Positions 31,207-40,413 of a stretch of 64,000 nt of DNA are shown in pieces. Position 1 is the first letter of the stretch. Each line of letters begins with the position of its first letter. The stretch lies in NCBI RefSeq assembly GCF_011758565.1, contig NZ_JAAMOX010000001.1, positions 434,001 through 498,000 of the forward strand, written 5' to 3'. This stretch comes from Lysinibacter cavernae (lineage in GTDB: Bacteria > Actinomycetota > Actinomycetes > Actinomycetales > Microbacteriaceae). Under the pieces are notes generated by a model. That model saw only the letters and a list, made by a program, of their open reading frames with translations, did no database searches and was not told where the DNA came from. The position numbers were made by a program, and so were the translations under genes.

Positions 31207-32961
31207 CTAGTTACGGCTCGAGCCCTGGCCCTCGTGCGGGGGCGTTGGGTTAGACAGGCCTACCGGTGGCAGCGCAACGGATGCCGTGCTGACGTCGATG
31301 AGTATGTCTTCGACCTCTTCGATCTCATCCTGTAGTTTCTCGGCGGCAGTTTCGGTGGGAACGCTGCCGTTGCTGGCTGCGCCCTTCTCCGTGTTTGCTC
31401 TTTGGATGGCGCTCAGCGTGCCAAGTTCCTGTTTGGGGAGGAATGCGACGGCGATGAGCGTCACAACGGCGAGGGGCACGGCGGTGAGGAATACCGCGCC
31501 GATTCCGTTGCCGTATGCCGACTCAACAACGATCCGAAGGAAGTCGGGAAGCTCGGCAATTTTGGGGATCGTGCCGTCGCCGAGTGCCTTGCCTGCCGCC
31601 ATTTGCTGTTCTGGCTGCAAGCCGGCGATGCTCTCCGTGATGTTGCTCGCAACCACGTTGCCGAGGATGGCGCCCATCGCTGAGACCCCGATGGTTCCAC
31701 CGAGGCTCCTGAAGAAGGTTACGGCGCTTGTTGCGACGCCCATGAACTTGACCTCGATCGAGTTCTGAACGACCAGCACAAGGTTCTGCATGAGCATTCC
31801 AACACCAGCGCCGAGCGTGAACATGGAGACTCCAACAAAGAAGAAGTTGGTGTCATAGTGCAGCGTGCTGAGCAGGAGGGACCCAATGATCATGAACACC
31901 GAGCCGACGAGCATGTAGGGCTTCCACTTGCCAAAGCGGCTGATGAGCTGGCCAACGATGGTCGAGGCGATGAGCAGTCCACCCATCATGGGGATGGTGA
32001 GCAGGCCGGATTCCGTTGGTGTCGCACCGCGGGCGAGCTGCATGTATTGGCTGAGGAAGACGGAGGTTCCAAACATGGCGACGCCGGTCGAGATGCTCGC
32101 AATAACCGAAAGGGTGAACGTGCGGTTCTTGAACATTGAGAGCGGGATCATTGGCTCTTCTGCCTTGAGCTCTGCCCAGACTGCGAGCAGGAGCAGGAGC
32201 GCGGCGCCGCCGACCATGGCCCATGAGGTTGTCGAGTTCCACTCGAACTGGCTGCCGCCGAAGCTGACCCAGAGCAGAAGCACTGAGATGCCGGCCGAGA
32301 TGAGAACAATGCCGAGGTAGTCAATCTTGACCTTGCGTGCGGCGCGCTTTGGTAGGTGCAGTGTGAACTGCAGGAGCAGCAGTGCCGCAATCGCGATTGG
32401 AAGCGCTACGAAGAAGTTCCAGCGCCAGCCGAGGCTGTCGGCAATAACGCCGCCGAGCAGTGGGCCACCGATGGTACCAACGGCCATGACCGCCCCAAAG
32501 AGGCCAGCGTACTTACCGCGTTCGCGGGGGCTGATGATGTCGGCCATAACGATCTGGCTGAGGGCTGCGAGTCCACCCGCGCCGAGGCCTTGGAAGACAC
32601 GCATGGTGATGAGCATGGTGGTGTCTTGCGAGAATCCGGCGATGGCCGAGGCTACAACAAAGATGATGAGCGCGAGCTGGAGCAGGACCTTGCGGTTGAA
32701 GAGGTCAGCGAGCTTGCCCCAGATGGGCGTGCTGACGGTTGTCGCGAGCAGGGTCGCGGTAACCACCCAGGTGAACGAGGACTGATCGCCGCCGAGGTCG
32801 GAGATGATCATGGGGAGCGAGGTGCTCACCACGGTCGAGGCGATCATTGACACAAACATGCCGAGGAGGAGGCCGGAGAGGGCCTGCAACACCTGGCGGT
32901 GCGTCATTGGCGCGGTGTGTGGCTCACTCACGCCGGTGGGGGTGGAATCTGGACGAGACAT
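31207..32961 (-). CDS. MFS multidrug exporter, DHA2 (EmrB/QacA) family
   Basis: This is a proton-driven drug exporter with about 14 membrane helices. The 584-residue product starts at ATG 32961 behind AAAGGAG. It has a conserved LSGLLLGMFVSMIASTVVST opening, the motif A-like loop GKLADLFNRKVLL, and the motif C-like GLGAGGLAALSQIVMADIIS with RERGKYAG. A long C-terminal tail (about 70 residues, ending in GLSNPTPPHEGQ) is acidic and then Pro-rich. The MarR gene follows in the same operon. Substrates cannot be read from sequence. Confidence 0.88.
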   Translation of the reverse strand: MSRPDSTPTGVSEPHTAPMTHRQVLQALSGLLLGMFVSMIASTVVSTSLPMIISDLGGDQSSFTWVVTATLLATTVSTPIWGKLADLFNRKVLLQLALIIFVVASAIAGFSQDTTMLITMRVFQGLGAGGLAALSQIVMADIISPRERGKYAGLFGAVMAVGTIGGPLLGGVIADSLGWRWNFFVALPIAIAALLLLQFTLHLPKRAARKVKIDYLGIVLISAGISVLLLWVSFGGSQFEWNSTTSWAMVGGAALLLLLAVWAELKAEEPMIPLSMFKNRTFTLSVIASISTGVAMFGTSVFLSQYMQLARGATPTESGLLTIPMMGGLLIASTIVGQLISRFGKWKPYMLVGSVFMIIGSLLLSTLHYDTNFFFVGVSMFTLGAGVGMLMQNLVLVVQNSIEVKFMGVATSAVTFFRSLGGTIGVSAMGAILGNVVASNITESIAGLQPEQQMAAGKALGDGTIPKIAELPDFLRIVVESAYGNGIGAVFLTAVPLAVVTLIAVAFLPKQELGTLSAIQRANTEKGAASNGSVPTETAAEKLQDEIEEVEDILIDVSTASVALPPVGLSNPTPPHEGQGSSRN

Positions 32962-32977
32962 TAAGCTCCTTTAATCA

Positions 32978-33019
32978 TTGACAAACATCAACTATATGGA
33001 ATTGGTTGACATTGGTCAA
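32978..33019 (-). promoter_or_regulatory. Promoter with two MarR-type operators for the exporter operon
   Basis: On the minus strand TTGACC (33014-33019) and TATAGT (32991-32996) are 17 bases apart, a near-consensus sigma-70-type promoter. TTGAC-ATTG-GTCAA (33006-33019) overlaps the -35, and TTGACAAACATCAA (32978-32991) lies just downstream of the -10. Each is an inverted repeat of the MarR type, so a bound dimer would block RNA polymerase. Confidence 0.75.
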
Positions 33020-33105
33020 GTAGAGCTTTGGTCAATCTGCTGGTCAACATGGCCTCACGCGCTGCGGCGACAGGGCATGAGCGTTCGTGCGATACAGTCG
33101 ATGGA

Positions 33106-33546
33106 ATGAGCGCCAACACCAACACCGCCCTGTCCGCCGAGACCGAAGTTGCCAACCTTCTGTCGAACATGTACGGCGGGTACCTCGCCGGGGACCCGAG
33201 CATCATCGACGGCCTGTTGGCCCCAGAGTTTACGATGTTTGATTCGGCAAGCCACGACCTCATCGTTGGTCATGGTGATCTTGCCGCCGTCCGTGCAGCA
33301 CGCGGCCCGGTCAACCCAAATCAGCGCGAAACCGACCTGGTCGTGCACGACCTTCGCGTGTTTGCGCGCGGAGAGCACCTCATCGCATGCTTCATCCTTG
33401 AGGTGAAGTTTGAGGATGCAGCTGGAACGCCCCTCGCCTCGGAGCGTGCCAGAAACACCGCGTTGTTCACCCGCATTGATGGGGACCTTCGTCTGACGCA
33501 CATCCACGAGGACGTGTGGCAGCAGGGCGGGACCGCGCAGGCCTAA
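33106..33546 (+). CDS. NTF2-like (SnoaL/DUF4440) protein
   Basis: The 146-residue product is read from ATG 33106 (MSANTNTALSAETEVANLLS). It has the NTF2-like order: an N-terminal helix (VANLLSNMYGGYLAGDPSII), LAPEFTMFDSASHDLIVG, then strands ending VKFEDAAGTP, ALFTRIDGDLRLTHIHEDVW. Such cone-shaped folds bind small molecules or act as steroid isomerase-like enzymes, and many serve only as binding proteins. It is divergent from the exporter operon and shares its intergenic region, so MarR may also control it. Its stop overlaps the stop of the ABC ATPase gene by four bases on the opposite strand. Confidence 0.7.
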   Translation: MSANTNTALSAETEVANLLSNMYGGYLAGDPSIIDGLLAPEFTMFDSASHDLIVGHGDLAAVRAARGPVNPNQRETDLVVHDLRVFARGEHLIACFILEVKFEDAAGTPLASERARNTALFTRIDGDLRLTHIHEDVWQQGGTAQA

Positions 33547-35324
33547 GCCGGCGTCGGCTGCAGCTCGCGTTTGTCTGATCGGTTATGTTCGGCCCGCCGT
33601 GCGCGCTGCGCCGCTGGGTCTGCAACCGGGGCACTCGCAAGGAGTGCCTTTGTGTACTCATGTTGGGGTGCTGAAAGGATACGCTCGGTCGCTCCCTGCT
33701 CAACGATCGCACCGTCGCGGAGCACCACAACGCGATCGCATAACCGGTCGATGACGGCAAGATCATGACTAATGAACAGGCAAGAGAAACTCCACTCGCT
33801 GTGGAGCGCACTCAGCAAATCTAAGATTTCGGCCTGGACCGAAACATCGAGTGCCGAGGTCGGTTCGTCGGCGATCAGAAGCTCGGGGCGAAGCGCGAGC
33901 GCTCGCGCGATGGCCACGCGCTGCTTTTGGCCTCCGGAGAGTTCGTGGGGAAAGCGACTGTGCCACGAAGCTGGAAGGCGAACCAGGTCGAGCAACTCGG
34001 CCACCCGCCGTGATTCTTCTGCGCGGTTTCTGCGGCCGGTTGCGCTGAACGGCTCGGCAATGCTGCTGCCAATGGTCCGGCGTGGGTCAAGTGAACCAGA
34101 GGGGCTCTGAAACACAACGCCTATCTGCTGGCGCAGCCTCCGTCGTTCACGATGGCGCGCAGCGTTGAGGTCAACGCCGCCAAGCACAATGCGCCCCTCA
34201 GATACGGGGGAGAGCCCAAGCACAGCCTTACCGATGGATGTTTTTCCCGACCCTGATTCGCCAACCAGACCTACGATTGACCCCGGCAGGATGCTGAGGC
34301 TGACGGCGTTCACCGATGGGCCGGGTGTTCCGTGGTACCGCACCGTGAGATCGCGGAGCGCAAGCGTTGGACTCGTGACGGATGCGGTGGTGGTCTGAGA
34401 ATCATCCGCGGATCGCACCGCAGCGATACTGTGCAAGGCGGTGCGATCGATGCCAACAGGGGCTGACGAGACAGCCGAGGCGCCATCCAGTCGCAGATCC
34501 TTGGCGCTTGTGCCGGGCGTGAGCACCGCCGCAAGCAATGTGCGAGTGTAGTCAGCCTGTGGTCTGGCAAACAGGTCTTCAACGCTGGCCGTTTCCACGA
34601 CTTCTCCGTGTCGCATGACAACGACGCGGTCGGCAAGATCCGCAACCACCCCCATATCGTGGGTAATGAGTAAGACGGCCGTTGTGACGCTGATGCGCCG
34701 CAGTAGCTCGAGGATTTCACGCTGCACCGTCACGTCGAGGGCGGTTGTTGGCTCGTCGGCAATGAGTATCTCCGGTTCACCGGCCAGCGCGATGGCGATG
34801 ACAACACGCTGGCATTGCCCACCGGATAGCTGGTGCGGGTATTGCGTGAGCGTTAATTCCGGGTCCTGCAGCTCAACGTCGGCGAGCAGCTTGAGGGCCC
34901 GCGCTTGTGCCTCGGCCTTATTCAGCGACGGATGGTGAACCCGAATGGTCTCGATGAGCTGTGAGCCGGCGGTAAACACCGGGTCGAGGGCAGCCGTGGC
35001 GTCCTGAAAGACCATAGCGATGGTGCCTCCACGGATTCCCGAGAGCTGCTCTGGGGTCAGGCTGGTCAGCTCGCGCCCGTCGTGCGTAATTGACCCAGCT
35101 CGTGTTGCGGTGGTTGGGAGCAGATTCAGCACCGAGAGCGCGGTGACCGATTTGCCGGAGCCGGACTCGCCCACGATGGCGAGCACCTCACCTCGACGCA
35201 CTGAGAAGCTCACATCCCGCACCGCAACGACCGCCGAATTGCCCTCGGCAGTCGGGACCGGTCGTGCCGCTTCCGCTCCGAAGGTGACTCGCAGGTTACG
35301 TACGCGCAGCGCCGGCTCAGTCAT
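33543..35324 (-). CDS. Peptide ABC transporter, fused double ATPase (DppD-DppF type)
   Basis: This energises peptide uptake through the two permeases upstream. The 593-residue chain holds two ATPase domains: the first with Walker A GESGSGKSVTAL near residue 40 and signature LSGGQCQR, the second with GESGSGKTSIGK near 355 and LSGGQKQR. Both have Walker B with IADEPTTALDV or IADEPTSALDV. The C-end of each matches the oligopeptide family (HEYTKALLAS). It starts eight bases inside the peptidase gene and is the last gene of the operon. Fusion of the D and F subunits is common in actinomycetes. Confidence 0.92.
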   Translation of the reverse strand: MTEPALRVRNLRVTFGAEAARPVPTAEGNSAVVAVRDVSFSVRRGEVLAIVGESGSGKSVTALSVLNLLPTTATRAGSITHDGRELTSLTPEQLSGIRGGTIAMVFQDATAALDPVFTAGSQLIETIRVHHPSLNKAEAQARALKLLADVELQDPELTLTQYPHQLSGGQCQRVVIAIALAGEPEILIADEPTTALDVTVQREILELLRRISVTTAVLLITHDMGVVADLADRVVVMRHGEVVETASVEDLFARPQADYTRTLLAAVLTPGTSAKDLRLDGASAVSSAPVGIDRTALHSIAAVRSADDSQTTTASVTSPTLALRDLTVRYHGTPGPSVNAVSLSILPGSIVGLVGESGSGKTSIGKAVLGLSPVSEGRIVLGGVDLNAARHRERRRLRQQIGVVFQSPSGSLDPRRTIGSSIAEPFSATGRRNRAEESRRVAELLDLVRLPASWHSRFPHELSGGQKQRVAIARALALRPELLIADEPTSALDVSVQAEILDLLSALHSEWSFSCLFISHDLAVIDRLCDRVVVLRDGAIVEQGATERILSAPQHEYTKALLASAPVADPAAQRARRAEHNRSDKRELQPTPA

Positions 35325-36816
35325 TGCTTGACAGCTGCTCGTCGAGGCGGATCAGGGCTATCACGTAGATGCGCAGCCCAGTGATGAGGTTTTGGATTCG
35401 GACAAACTCGTCTGGCCCGTGTGCCCCGCCGTGGTGGGCGGGGATGAAGTCGGGTCGTTCGCCGACCGACTCATCCGGAAGGCCCGCGAGGTTTCGGCCG
35501 AGGCCAGGCCCAAACGTGATGGCTCGTGGCAGCACGCGAGAGTGCGTCCCTCCGCCCATGGCAAACGGCTCGGCCGTGGCGTCAAGCACGTCGTTGAAGG
35601 ACTGCTGGAGCAGCGTGACAACCGGGTCCGTCTTCTCAATGTAGAAGGGCTGGGCGTGCTCGTAATCGGCAACGTGCCCGCCAAAACGTGCGGCGGTTTC
35701 GGCGATGGCATCAATGATTTCGTTGTGGTCGGCCGTGACGGGGTAACGGATATCGAGGTGGAGGTAGATGCCCCCTTCAGCCAGGCGAATAAGCCCGCCG
35801 TTCTGCGTGAGCTGGCCGGAGGCTTCATCTTCGCGTGCCGCCCCTGAGCCGTCTCCGTATGGTGTTGCGAGGATGGTTTCGAGGGCAACTGCTGTTTCGA
35901 GGTCGGTGCCGCTCAAGAGGCCGGCCTCAACGAGGGCGGTTGAAAGCACAAGGATCGCGTTGAGGGTGCCTTCCGGAAAAGCCGCGTGCCCTGAGTGCCC
36001 GTGGGCAACGATAGTGACTTCTGAGCCGTCGGCAGAGAGATCGAGGAGGTCCCGATAATCAGCTCTTGCCGCCTCCAGTGCCTCGCGAACCTCGTCGAGT
36101 GTGGTGTCCGGCAGGACGAGGGTGGCGGATGCCGGGACCGCGTTTTCTGCTACACCCGCCGTGAACCCGGCAAGGGCTGGGCCGGTTGGTAGGAAGACGC
36201 GAACGTTGAGGTTACCTTTTTGGGCATAGTTCACGGGGAACGGGCCGTCAGTCACGATCGAGAGTTTGGGGATGGGACCGTTCGTCGCGTAATAAGCGAG
36301 GTCGCCCATTCCGATTTCTTCTGCGCCACCATAGATGATGCGCAGGCTGTGCTTGAGTGGGATGCCAAGGTCGCGAAAGAGTCGGAGCAGGTAGAGATCC
36401 CCAACAGCGGGACCCTTATTGTCCGATACCCCTCGGCCAATAATGAAGCCGTCGCGCACGATCGGCTGATACGCCTCCAGCGTCCAGTGGTCGCCTTCTG
36501 GCACAACGTCGAGGTGGGAGACGAGGCCGATTGCCTGGCTCGCGTCGTCGCCTGCCGTGCCACTCAGTACCGAAATGGCATAGCCATCGTGTTCTTCGAC
36601 GGCAAAGCCGAGCTCGGCCGCCCGTGCCGCAGCAACCTCAAATACTTTTGCGACGTCTGGCCCAAACGGCGCCCCTGGCGTGGCCTCGTCTGGCCTCGCG
36701 GTACTTGGCACGGTTGCCCAGGTCACGATGTCGGCAACGTATTCGTCGTAGTGCTCGGCGATCCAGCCGTCGACGCGTTCGAGGATGGCGAGTTCTTGCT
36801 CAGTGAGGTTTGGCAT
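35317..36816 (-). CDS. M20-family peptidase (PepV/Xaa-His dipeptidase type)
   Basis: This is a dinuclear zinc peptidase that would hydrolyse peptides taken up by the surrounding ABC transporter. The 499-residue product has the M20 motifs: SHLDVVPEGDHW (metal ligand His and catalytic Asp), GRGVSDNKGP (bridging Asp), GGAEEIGM (general base Glu and ligand Glu), a lid domain from about 200 to 350 with GHSGHAAFPEG, and a late MGGGTHSRVLP with a ligand His. The last motif matches the PepV/carnosinase branch. Its start overlaps the permease stop by 17 bases and its stop overlaps the ATPase start by 8, so all are coupled. Confidence 0.9.
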   Translation of the reverse strand: MPNLTEQELAILERVDGWIAEHYDEYVADIVTWATVPSTARPDEATPGAPFGPDVAKVFEVAAARAAELGFAVEEHDGYAISVLSGTAGDDASQAIGLVSHLDVVPEGDHWTLEAYQPIVRDGFIIGRGVSDNKGPAVGDLYLLRLFRDLGIPLKHSLRIIYGGAEEIGMGDLAYYATNGPIPKLSIVTDGPFPVNYAQKGNLNVRVFLPTGPALAGFTAGVAENAVPASATLVLPDTTLDEVREALEAARADYRDLLDLSADGSEVTIVAHGHSGHAAFPEGTLNAILVLSTALVEAGLLSGTDLETAVALETILATPYGDGSGAAREDEASGQLTQNGGLIRLAEGGIYLHLDIRYPVTADHNEIIDAIAETAARFGGHVADYEHAQPFYIEKTDPVVTLLQQSFNDVLDATAEPFAMGGGTHSRVLPRAITFGPGLGRNLAGLPDESVGERPDFIPAHHGGAHGPDEFVRIQNLITGLRIYVIALIRLDEQLSSND

Positions 36817-37762
36817 TGGTGCTCTCTTTCGTCGTTGTGATTTCTGCGGTACTGCGTGAATCGATTGGCTGGCGCTTGAAACGGAACCGCCGGGGCCGAA
36901 GGTCGTTGAGTGTTGCGTGTGAGCGGGGGTCGAGGTGGGCGCGAAGGGATTCTCCGATGCCGTTGATCGCGAGCACCATGAGCACGATGCAGACGCCTGG
37001 CGGAATCCAGAGCCACGGTTCGGTGCCGAGCACCCGCATGCTTTGCGCTGCGGAGAGCATGTTGCCCCAGCTGGGTTCCGGCAGTTTTACCCCAAGCCCG
37101 AGAAAGCTGAGGGCCGCTTCGGCGAGGATCCCGTTGGCAACTGCGAGGGTGGCATAGACAAGGATTGGGCCGATGACGTTTGGCAGCAGGTGCCTGGTTA
37201 CAATCGTGAGGTGCCGCACGCCGAGGATATTTGCGGCCTGTACAAACTCGCGTTTGCGGACAGACATCATCTCGGCTCGCACGAGCCTGGCGAGGCCCGT
37301 CCATCCAAGCACTCCGATGATGAGGATGACGTTCCAGACACTTGCCCCGAGCAGGGCCGCGAGGCAGATCGCGATGGCGTAGAACGGAAAGCACATGACC
37401 ATTTCGGTGATGCGCATGACCGCACCATCGACTGCCCCACCCCAGTATCCGGCGAGTGAACCGAGCGTGATGCCGATGACCAACTGCACCACCACGGCTG
37501 CGAGACCAACAAGGACGGAGACACGTCCGCCATAGAGCAGGCGAGAAAAGACGTCGCGACCGAGCTCGTCGGTTCCGAGTAGGTGAGTGCCGTTTGGCAC
37601 GGTTTCGAGATTACTCAGGTCAATGTCGTTTGGGCCGAACGGGGTGAGGAGCGGTGCAGCAAGCGCCGCTCCAACGATGATGGTCAGCACCGCGACGCTG
37701 ACGAGGGCGAGCGTATCCGGCCGCCGCTTCGCGCGATTCGTCGCAATCGTCTCCGCGGTCAT
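36800..37762 (-). CDS. Peptide ABC transporter permease (DppC/OppC type)
   Basis: One of two inner-membrane permeases of the peptide importer. The 320-residue product has a basic N-end, a first span (LVSVAVLTIIVGAALAAPLL), the periplasmic GTHLLGTDELGRDVFSRLLYGG motif region of the DppC family, and five more spans. The EAA loop reads LGVRHLTIVTRHLLPNVIGP near residue 200. A C-terminal extension of about 40 residues is rich in Arg, Thr and Lys. It overlaps the upstream permease by ATGA. Confidence 0.9.
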   Translation of the reverse strand: MTAETIATNRAKRRPDTLALVSVAVLTIIVGAALAAPLLTPFGPNDIDLSNLETVPNGTHLLGTDELGRDVFSRLLYGGRVSVLVGLAAVVVQLVIGITLGSLAGYWGGAVDGAVMRITEMVMCFPFYAIAICLAALLGASVWNVILIIGVLGWTGLARLVRAEMMSVRKREFVQAANILGVRHLTIVTRHLLPNVIGPILVYATLAVANGILAEAALSFLGLGVKLPEPSWGNMLSAAQSMRVLGTEPWLWIPPGVCIVLMVLAINGIGESLRAHLDPRSHATLNDLRPRRFRFKRQPIDSRSTAEITTTKESTNAKPH

Positions 37763-38724
37763 CTCGCCACCCGCACTCGCGGGTCAACGACGGCGTACAG
37801 CACGTCGGCGAGCAGATTGGCAACGAGGGTAATGAGGGCGAGCATCATGATTATTCCCATCAGGAGTGAGTAGTCGCGGTTTTGTACTGCCTCGAAGTTG
37901 AGGCGCCCGATGCCCGGCCACGAGAACACCGTTTCCGTCAACAGCGCGCCAGACAGCAGGACCGGTATTTCAAGCGTCAGAATCGTGATGAGCGGTTTTG
38001 CGGCGTTTTTCAAACCGTGTTTCCAGATCACGGCGTTTCGGCTGAGCCCTTTTGCATACAGGAGGACAACGAAGTCCTGCCCAAGAATCTCCGACATCCC
38101 ACCGCGAAGGTAGCGGCTGAAGACGGCGATATTGAGCGACGCAAGAACAACAGCTGGCAGGATGAGGTGGCTGGCAACATCGGCGACACCGGCCAGCCCG
38201 GCGGTGCTGACTCCAACGGAGCGCATACCGGAGGCCGGCAGCAGGTGGAGATCAGCCGCAAAAATCTTGATGAGGACCATGCCAAGAAAAAACGTGGGAA
38301 CCGAAAGTAGCACGAAGCTCACAACGGTGATCGCGTGGTCGCCGCGAAGATTGCGGTGGGTGGCGGCGTAGATTCCGGCCGGAATTGACACAACTAGCGT
38401 CAGCGCAAGGGCAGCGGCCGCCAACGTCAGTGTCGCGCCAATCCGGCTGCCGATCACCTGGAGCACTGGTGCTCCATAGTGAATGGAATAGCCAAAGTCG
38501 CCGGTCACGGCCCTCCCGAGCCACTTGACGTATTTGACCGCGAGCGGGTCGTAATAGCCGACCCTCTGGAGGAGTTCTTCTTTGACCTCTGGTGGTGCCG
38601 ATGGGTCGATCATGCTCGCATACGGGTCTCCGGGCTGCAGCGTGATGAGCGCAAAGACGATGACCGAAATGCCAAACAGAACGGGAAGGGCGATGAGCGT
38701 GCGTTTGAGTAGAAACAGCTTCAT
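37759..38724 (-). CDS. Peptide ABC transporter permease (DppB/OppB type)
   Basis: The 321-residue product is read from ATG 38724 (MKLFLLKRTLIALPVLFGIS) behind GTGGAG. It has the DppB hallmarks: a first span, the LQPGDPY motif, LAVKYVKWLGRAVTGDFG, and an EAA-like loop with YAKGLSRNAVIWKHGLKNAA. Six spans are expected. It partners the next permease to form the channel, and the lipoprotein upstream delivers the peptide. Its stop overlaps the DppC start by four bases. Confidence 0.9.
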   Translation of the reverse strand: MKLFLLKRTLIALPVLFGISVIVFALITLQPGDPYASMIDPSAPPEVKEELLQRVGYYDPLAVKYVKWLGRAVTGDFGYSIHYGAPVLQVIGSRIGATLTLAAAALALTLVVSIPAGIYAATHRNLRGDHAITVVSFVLLSVPTFFLGMVLIKIFAADLHLLPASGMRSVGVSTAGLAGVADVASHLILPAVVLASLNIAVFSRYLRGGMSEILGQDFVVLLYAKGLSRNAVIWKHGLKNAAKPLITILTLEIPVLLSGALLTETVFSWPGIGRLNFEAVQNRDYSLLMGIIMMLALITLVANLLADVLYAVVDPRVRVAR

Positions 38725-38778
38725 AATTCTCCACGGGGATGCAGGGGCTGGCACTCGGCCCCGGCATCCCCGCTCCTG

Positions 38779-40413
38779 CTAGTTGGCGGTTACGGCCCAG
38801 TCAACGATGTTGGCAAACGGCTCGTACGGGTAGGGGCTGTAGCCGGTCACCGCGGGATTGACCGCGTACCCGATATTGGGGGAGTACAGCCAAACCCGGA
38901 TGGCCTTCTCGTTGAGGCTTGTGAGCCACTCACCGGCGAATCCCTGCTGCTCCTTCGGATCAACGGTCGAGTTGATCTGTTCGGAGAGCGAGTCGAGCTC
39001 GGCATCCTGGTAGCGCTCCCACCAGAAGTCGTTGTCGTACTTTCCTGGGCGGAAGGTGCCTCCCATGAGGACGCCGTCAAACTCGGTTTCTGGGTTCTGC
39101 AGGATGGAAAGGGTCGAATTGAAGTCAGCAGAGACAAGCTCGGCTTCGATACCAAGGTCTTTGAGGTTCTGCTGGATGATCGGTGCCGACCGCTCCCGCG
39201 TCTTGTTTCCCGTTGGGAAGTTGATGGTGAACGTGAACTTTTCGCCGTTCTTGTCAAGGATGCCGTCACCGTCACTGTCGGTCCAGCCAGCATCGCTCAG
39301 GAGTTTTTTCGCCTTCTTTGGGTCGTAAGCGTACTCATTGAGACCAGTCGGGTAGGCAGGGTCGTCAGGATGCGCGTTGGTGTTGAAGAGTTCCCCGTGC
39401 CCGTACAGCAAACTGTCGACGAGCCCCTGCCGGTTGATGCCATAGACGAGCGCCTGGCGAACCCGCTCGTCAGAGAGCCGTGAGTCGGTCGTGTCGAGGG
39501 TGAGGTACTGCCCGCCAACGCCGGTCTGTTCCACGATGTTGACGCCCGCATCCGTGTAGGTTGACAGGTCGTCTTCGTTGAAGGACGACAGCTCGGCGAT
39601 GTCGAGGTCTCCGTTGAGGATCTCCGTCTGCGCCGTCTCTTGGTTGCTGACCTTGAAGATGAGGTTTTCGGTCTGAGGGGTTCCACCAAAGTAGTCCTCG
39701 TTCCGTACGAGCGTGACGTGCTGGTCTGGCACAAACTCCACGAACTTGTAGGGACCGGTGCCGACCGGGTTGTTCAACAGCTCGGTCGCGTCGTTCCACT
39801 GGGCGACCGGAGTCGATTCCCACACGTGTTTTGCGAGTACCGGGCGGTCGGCGAAGTAGGCGAGAGCCGCGAGGTACGGGGTCGTAAACGAGAAGGATAC
39901 CGTCGTTGGGTCGACGACCTTGATGCCGGATACACTGTCAGCCGCGCCCGAGTTGTAGGCTTCAAAGCCCTCAAGGTAGGTCGCAAACTCGGGCGTATCG
40001 GTTGGCCAGCCGGCATCCGCAATCGCGGAATACGTGAAGGCCACGTCCTCTGCCGTGAAGTCTTTGCCGTCGTGCCACTTCACGCCCTCCTTGAGCTTGA
40101 GCGTGAGGGTTTTGCCGTCTTCGCTGAAGTCATAGGACTCGGCGAGGGACGGCTTGAAGCCCTGCTGCTCATCGAGGGTCACGAGGCGGCTGTACACGTT
40201 GAAGATGATCGCCCGATCGTAGTCGGTGAAGTACAGCTCCGGGTGGAACGTGCCGTTTGGTGAGCTCCAGAGCGCGTAGCGGATGGTGCTCGCCTCGCCC
40301 GTCACAACGGTATCGGCGTTTGCTCCGGTTGGGCCTGTTGGCGCACTGCAGCCGGCAACTAGCGTTGTCACGGCCACAGCGGCAAGTGTGGCGGTCAATA
40401 TTCGGTTTTTCAT
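38779..40413 (-). CDS. Peptide-binding lipoprotein (SBP_bac_5)
   Basis: The solute-binding protein of the peptide importer, attached to the outer face of the membrane. It starts at ATG 40413 behind GGAGGA. The signal ends in lipobox VAGCS at about residue 22. The mature part has the family order: EASTIRYALWSSPNGTFHPE, an AESYDFSEDGKTLTLKLKEG strand set, the WHDGKDFTAEDVAFTYSAI motif (family signature), and NNPVGTGPYKFVEFVPD. The C-end has AEWL-type helices. It is the first gene of the operon; 54 bases separate it from DppB. Confidence 0.92.
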   Translation of the reverse strand: MKNRILTATLAAVAVTTLVAGCSAPTGPTGANADTVVTGEASTIRYALWSSPNGTFHPELYFTDYDRAIIFNVYSRLVTLDEQQGFKPSLAESYDFSEDGKTLTLKLKEGVKWHDGKDFTAEDVAFTYSAIADAGWPTDTPEFATYLEGFEAYNSGAADSVSGIKVVDPTTVSFSFTTPYLAALAYFADRPVLAKHVWESTPVAQWNDATELLNNPVGTGPYKFVEFVPDQHVTLVRNEDYFGGTPQTENLIFKVSNQETAQTEILNGDLDIAELSSFNEDDLSTYTDAGVNIVEQTGVGGQYLTLDTTDSRLSDERVRQALVYGINRQGLVDSLLYGHGELFNTNAHPDDPAYPTGLNEYAYDPKKAKKLLSDAGWTDSDGDGILDKNGEKFTFTINFPTGNKTRERSAPIIQQNLKDLGIEAELVSADFNSTLSILQNPETEFDGVLMGGTFRPGKYDNDFWWERYQDAELDSLSEQINSTVDPKEQQGFAGEWLTSLNEKAIRVWLYSPNIGYAVNPAVTGYSPYPYEPFANIVDWAVTAN

